Origin: Jiangella alkaliphila
GTDB taxonomy: Bacteria; Actinomycetota; Actinomycetes; Jiangellales; Jiangellaceae
Direction: 5' to 3'
DNA: 64,000 bases
NCBI RefSeq assembly: GCF_900105925.1
Contig: NZ_LT629791.1
Span: 1,984,001-2,048,000 of the forward strand
The notes beneath the pieces were generated by a model, which saw nothing but the letters and a program-made list of their open reading frames with translations, made no database searches and was not told where the DNA came from. The stretch's first letter is position 1. Every line of letters starts with the position of its first letter. The position numbers were made by a program, and so were the translations under genes. Shown one piece after another: positions 60,890 to 64,000 of this stretch.

Positions 60890-62766
60890 GCCCCCACACC
60901 GAGCCCACGCCCACCTCCGGCCGTCCCGTCCTCGAGGTCGAGGGCATGCGGATCGAGCGCACCGACATCGGCGCCCCGATCGTCAGCTCGCTGGACCTGC
61001 GGCTCGCAGCGGGGGAGAGCATCGGCATCGTCGGCGAGTCCGGCAGCGGGAAGTCGATGAGCGCGAAGGCCCTCATCGGCCTCCTGCCCGAGGGTGTCGT
61101 CGCGAGCGGGACCGCCCGGTTCGACGGCCAGAACCTCCTCGAGCTGTCCGAACGGCAGTGGCGCGGCGTCCGCGGCCGCCGGATCGGCATGATCATGCAG
61201 GACCCGTTCACGATGCTGAACCCGGTCATGCGCTGCGGCCGGATCCTGGAGGAGTCGCTGCTCCCCGAACGGCGGCTGAGCCGCGCCGAGCGGCGAGCCG
61301 AGGCGATCCGGCGGCTCGCCGAGGTGGGCATCACCGACGAGTCGGTCGTCGAGCGCTACCCGTTCCAGCTCTCCGGCGGCATGCGCCAGCGCGTCGCGAT
61401 CGCCGCGGCGCTGGCCCGCGACCCCCAGGTCCTGATCGCCGACGAACCCTCGACGGCGCTGGACGTGGTCACGCAGCGCGAGGTCCTGGCCCTGATCAAG
61501 AGGATCCAGGCGGCGCGAGGCATGGCCCTGATCCTCATCACCCACGACCTGCGGGTCGCGTTCGCCACCTGTGACCGGATCCAGGTCCTCTACGCCGGAT
61601 CGCTGGTCGAGACGGGCCGCGCGGACGACGTGCGCGAGCGGCCGCTGCATCCGTACACGCAGGGACTGCTGCTGTCCGAACCGCCGGCCGACCGCCGGGT
61701 GCGCCAGCTCGTCGCCATCCCGGGCTCGGTCCCGTCGGCGGCCGACGTGCAGGACCGCTGCGCCTTCGCGTCCCGGTGCCGCTGGGCCGAGGACGTGTGC
61801 CGGGACGGGGTGCCGCCCCTGGCCGAGGTGAGCGACGACCGCCACTCACGCTGTGTCCGGCTGCCGGAGATCGGGGCCGACATGGCCGCGTTGCTCAGCA
61901 GGAGCGAGGAGCGCGCGACCGTGCCGGCCGAGGGCCGCTCCGACGGTGCGCTGATCGAGGTCGTGAACATCGAGAAGGTCTTCGAGAGCGGCGGCCGCAC
62001 CGTCACCGCCGTCGACAACGTGTCGATCTCGGTCCGCGAGGGCGAGAGCGTCGGGATCGTCGGGGAGTCCGGGTCGGGGAAGACCACGATCGCCCGGATG
62101 CTGGTCGGGCTCGAGTCGCCGTCCGGCGGCGAGATCGTGATCGACGGCATCCCGGTCCGCAGCTGGAGCGCTCTGACCACGCGCGACCGCCGCAGGCTCC
62201 GGCAGACGGTGCAGACGGTGTTCCAGGATCCGTATTCGAGCCTCAATCCGATGCGGACCATCGGCTGGACGCTCAAGGAGGCGATCACCACCCACGACCG
62301 CGGCGGCGGCAACGTCGAGGGCCGGGTCGCCGAGCTCCTGGAGTCCGTCGGCCTGTCGGCGGGCTACGCCCAGCGGCGTCCGTCGGCACTGTCCGGAGGC
62401 GAGCGGCAACGCGTCGCGATCGCCCGGGCACTGGCGGTGGAGCCCCAGGTGCTGATCTGCGACGAGCCGGTGTCGGCGCTGGACATGTCGGTTCAGGCGC
62501 AGATCCTGAACCTGCTGCAGGAGGTGCGCACCCAGCGCGGGATCAGCTGCCTGTTCATCACCCACGACCTGTCCATCGTGCGGCACGCCTCGGAGTACCT
62601 CTACGTCATGCACCACGGCAAGGTCGTCGAGTCCGGGCCGACCGAGTCGGTGCTCGACAACCCGGCGGACGAGTACACCGCCCAACTGCTCAACTCCGTC
62701 CCGCGCCCGGAGGGCCAGTGGCTTGCCACCGGCGACGCCGACGAGATGGCAGCGACGCGTGGGTAG
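60886..62766 (+). CDS. Peptide ABC transporter ATPase, DppD-DppF fusion
   Basis: TTG at 60886 after GAGGAG; 626 residues. Two complete ABC domains in one chain: Walker A GESGSGKS, signature LSGGM and Walker B VLIADEP in the first; Walker A GESGSGKT, signature LSGGE and VLICDEP in the second. The oligopeptide-family C-terminal zinc/iron-sulfur-like cysteines occur after domain 1 (DRCAFASRCRWAEDVC). Such fusions are common in actinobacteria. It powers the importer. Confidence 0.93.
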   Translation: MSPHTEPTPTSGRPVLEVEGMRIERTDIGAPIVSSLDLRLAAGESIGIVGESGSGKSMSAKALIGLLPEGVVASGTARFDGQNLLELSERQWRGVRGRRIGMIMQDPFTMLNPVMRCGRILEESLLPERRLSRAERRAEAIRRLAEVGITDESVVERYPFQLSGGMRQRVAIAAALARDPQVLIADEPSTALDVVTQREVLALIKRIQAARGMALILITHDLRVAFATCDRIQVLYAGSLVETGRADDVRERPLHPYTQGLLLSEPPADRRVRQLVAIPGSVPSAADVQDRCAFASRCRWAEDVCRDGVPPLAEVSDDRHSRCVRLPEIGADMAALLSRSEERATVPAEGRSDGALIEVVNIEKVFESGGRTVTAVDNVSISVREGESVGIVGESGSGKTTIARMLVGLESPSGGEIVIDGIPVRSWSALTTRDRRRLRQTVQTVFQDPYSSLNPMRTIGWTLKEAITTHDRGGGNVEGRVAELLESVGLSAGYAQRRPSALSGGERQRVAIARALAVEPQVLICDEPVSALDMSVQAQILNLLQEVRTQRGISCLFITHDLSIVRHASEYLYVMHHGKVVESGPTESVLDNPADEYTAQLLNSVPRPEGQWLATGDADEMAATRG

Positions 62767-62810
62767 GGGCGCGTCCTGACCCCGTACGCCGATCGAATGG
62801 AGGAAGCATC

Positions 62811-63809
62811 GTGATCAACAGCTACGTCGGTGGCGTCATCTACGACGTCATGGCCCACCACGGCATCCCGGGCAACAAGGCGGAGGTGCTGCGCTCCACC
62901 TACCTCCCGCGGTGGCGGGCCGGCGGGCTGGACGCCGCCGTGGTCCAGGTCTCGAACTGGACGTCCATCAACGCGTACTTCGCGGAGATCACCCGGTCCG
63001 AAGGCGAGATCACGTACTGCAAGACGCGGGCCGACTTCGACAACCGTCCCGAGGGATCGTTCGGGATCTTCCTGTCGCTGGAGGGCCACGGGCCGTTCGC
63101 CGGCGACCTCGAGGCGCTGCACACGCTGGCCGAGCTCGGCATCACGACGTTCACGTTCTCGCACAACCTGCAGAACCTGCTGTGCACCGGCAGCAACGAG
63201 CGCTTCGGCGAGGGCGGGTTCAGCCACCTCGGCAAGCAGACGCTGAAGGAGCTCGAGTCGCTGCCGTTGATGATCGACCTGGTGCACATGTCGCGGGCGT
63301 CGTTCTGGGACGCGCTCGACCTCTACGACGGCGACCTGTTCGTGTCGCACTCCAACGCCGACGCGCTCTGCCCGCACCAGCGCAACCTGACCGACGACCA
63401 GATCAAGGCGGTCGCCGAGCGCAACGGCACGATCGGGCTCAACACGTTCCGCGGCTACGTGTCGCCGGACCCGATGACGGCGACGCTGTCGGACCTGCTG
63501 GACCACGCGATGTACATGTACGACCTGGTCGGTCCTGAGCACCTGAGCATCGGCGCCGACTACTGCGAGTCGCCCGTCGAGATGCTGCTGCCGGTCCTGG
63601 ACATGATCGACCCCGACGGCGCCCACGGCATCAAGGGCCGCGGCCGCGAGCTGTACACGTACGGGCCGGAGGGGCTGGAGGACGCCAGCAACCTCGGAGC
63701 GATCGCCACCGGCCTCGCGGAGCGGGGCCTGACCCCGGACGAGGTCGACCTCGTCTGCGGCGAGTCGTACCTGCGGATGCTCGAACGGTCCCGTCCGTCC
63801 AAGCCCTAA
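62811..63809 (+). CDS. M19 dipeptidase-family protein lacking the N-terminal HxD
   Basis: GTG at 62811 after GGAGGAAGC; 332 residues. Family marks: Glu in FLSLEGHGP, His in IDLVHMSRASF and His in FVSHSNADALCPHQRNLTDDQI, plus LSIGADYCESP. The usual N-terminal DxHND is missing: the chain begins with INSYVGGVIYDVMAHHG and has no HxD. One metal site may be altered, or another residue may take over. It ends the transporter operon, 44 bases after the ATPase gene. Its stop overlaps the convergent gene's stop. A changed substrate range is likely. Confidence 0.85.
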   Translation: MINSYVGGVIYDVMAHHGIPGNKAEVLRSTYLPRWRAGGLDAAVVQVSNWTSINAYFAEITRSEGEITYCKTRADFDNRPEGSFGIFLSLEGHGPFAGDLEALHTLAELGITTFTFSHNLQNLLCTGSNERFGEGGFSHLGKQTLKELESLPLMIDLVHMSRASFWDALDLYDGDLFVSHSNADALCPHQRNLTDDQIKAVAERNGTIGLNTFRGYVSPDPMTATLSDLLDHAMYMYDLVGPEHLSIGADYCESPVEMLLPVLDMIDPDGAHGIKGRGRELYTYGPEGLEDASNLGAIATGLAERGLTPDEVDLVCGESYLRMLERSRPSKP

Positions 63810-64000
63810 TGCGGCGTCAGGGAGCAGTCGCCGCAGTAGCCGCCGGCGCGGGCGCGGTAGAAGAGGCAGCAGCTGCGCCGGCGGTGGGTCACCGGCTCGA
63901 GCCGGTCGGCGAGCAGCGGATGGGCGAGCGCCTGCTCGATCAGCGGCGTCGCCGGAGCACCCAGGACGATGCCCGCGCCTCGCACGGCCGACGCGGCGTT
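63806..64000 (-). CDS. (2Fe-2S)-binding FhuF-like ferric reductase, C-terminal part
   Basis: Only the last 64 residues are in the window; the frame is open to base 64000. They end RRRSCCLFYRARAGGYCGDCSLTPH, shown here in parts: the CC-x10-C-x2-C pattern (SCCLFYRARAGGYCGDC) is the cluster-binding tail of FhuF-type siderophore-iron reductases. It would release iron from imported ferric siderophores in the cytoplasm. Convergent with the dipeptidase gene, stops overlapping by two bases. It appears to lie outside the peptide island. Confidence 0.85.
   Translation of the reverse strand, partial: NAASAVRGAGIVLGAPATPLIEQALAHPLLADRLEPVTHRRRSCCLFYRARAGGYCGDCSLTPH

Overview
This is a high-GC window (above 70% by eye, third codon positions almost always G or C) with GTG/TTG starts, lipobox-bearing solute-binding proteins, a BTAD-type regulator and many LacI/TetR/GntR regulators. 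It fits a soil or plant-associated actinomycete; the genus cannot be fixed from the sequence. No rRNA, tRNA, CRISPR array, transposase or phage gene was seen. Family comparisons below are from memory; no database search was run.

Layout. 1-12 kb: housekeeping and small accessory genes (partial CYTH protein, phosphoesterase, methyltransferase, two NmrA-like proteins, a BTAD regulator, an M14 carboxypeptidase, ArsR and TetR regulators beside MFS transporters and an alpha/beta hydrolase). 12-21.1 kb: one minus-strand operon headed by a LacI gene and running through an FAD oxidoreductase, a sugar ABC transporter, a secreted beta-helix polysaccharide-active protein and a GH26-like hydrolase; a perfect palindrome in front of lacI is the likely operator. 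21.3-27.8 kb: NUDIX hydrolase, WD40-like and phytase-like secreted propellers, YaaA, an acetylxylan-esterase-like protein and a TetR/SDR pair. 27.8-34.2 kb: a second LacI locus divergent from a sugar ABC transporter and a GH2 glycosidase. 34.2-36.3 kb: a membrane protein, a TetR regulator and a cobalamin-binding-type protein.

36.3-63.8 kb is the striking part. About 18 genes appear to form one catabolic island for peptides rich in 2-aminoisobutyrate (Aib), i.e. peptaibol-type fungal peptides. It has three tandem peptide-binding lipoproteins with a Dpp/Opp-type transporter, two M19 dipeptidases, an S9 peptidase, an S58 (DmpA-type) aminopeptidase, a metal-dependent amidohydrolase, a protein closely matching 2,2-dialkylglycine decarboxylase (the known Aib-cleaving enzyme), and an operon of beta-aminoacyl-CoA ammonia-lyase, acyl-CoA ligase, MeaB-like GTPase and a two-subunit B12-dependent acyl-CoA mutase. 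The mutase carries Val90, Asp117, Gln208 and His245, the signature of 2-hydroxyisobutyryl-CoA mutase and not of methylmalonyl-CoA mutase.

Proposed working of the island (inference): imported peptides are cleaved to Aib. Aib is either decarboxylated to acetone by the DgdA-type enzyme, or activated to Aib-CoA, rearranged by the mutase to 3-aminobutyryl-CoA and deaminated to crotonyl-CoA. A TPP-dependent enzyme with a second acyl-CoA ligase may serve 2-hydroxyacyl-CoA cleavage. An 18-bp element, GACCTA-N6-TAGGTC, recurs in the promoter regions of every transcription unit of the island, and a GntR-family gene in its middle is the obvious candidate regulator.

Non-coding features include perfect inverted repeats with 24-bp and 34-bp arms between convergent genes and a 0.55-kb nested palindromic stretch at 51.2-51.8 kb.
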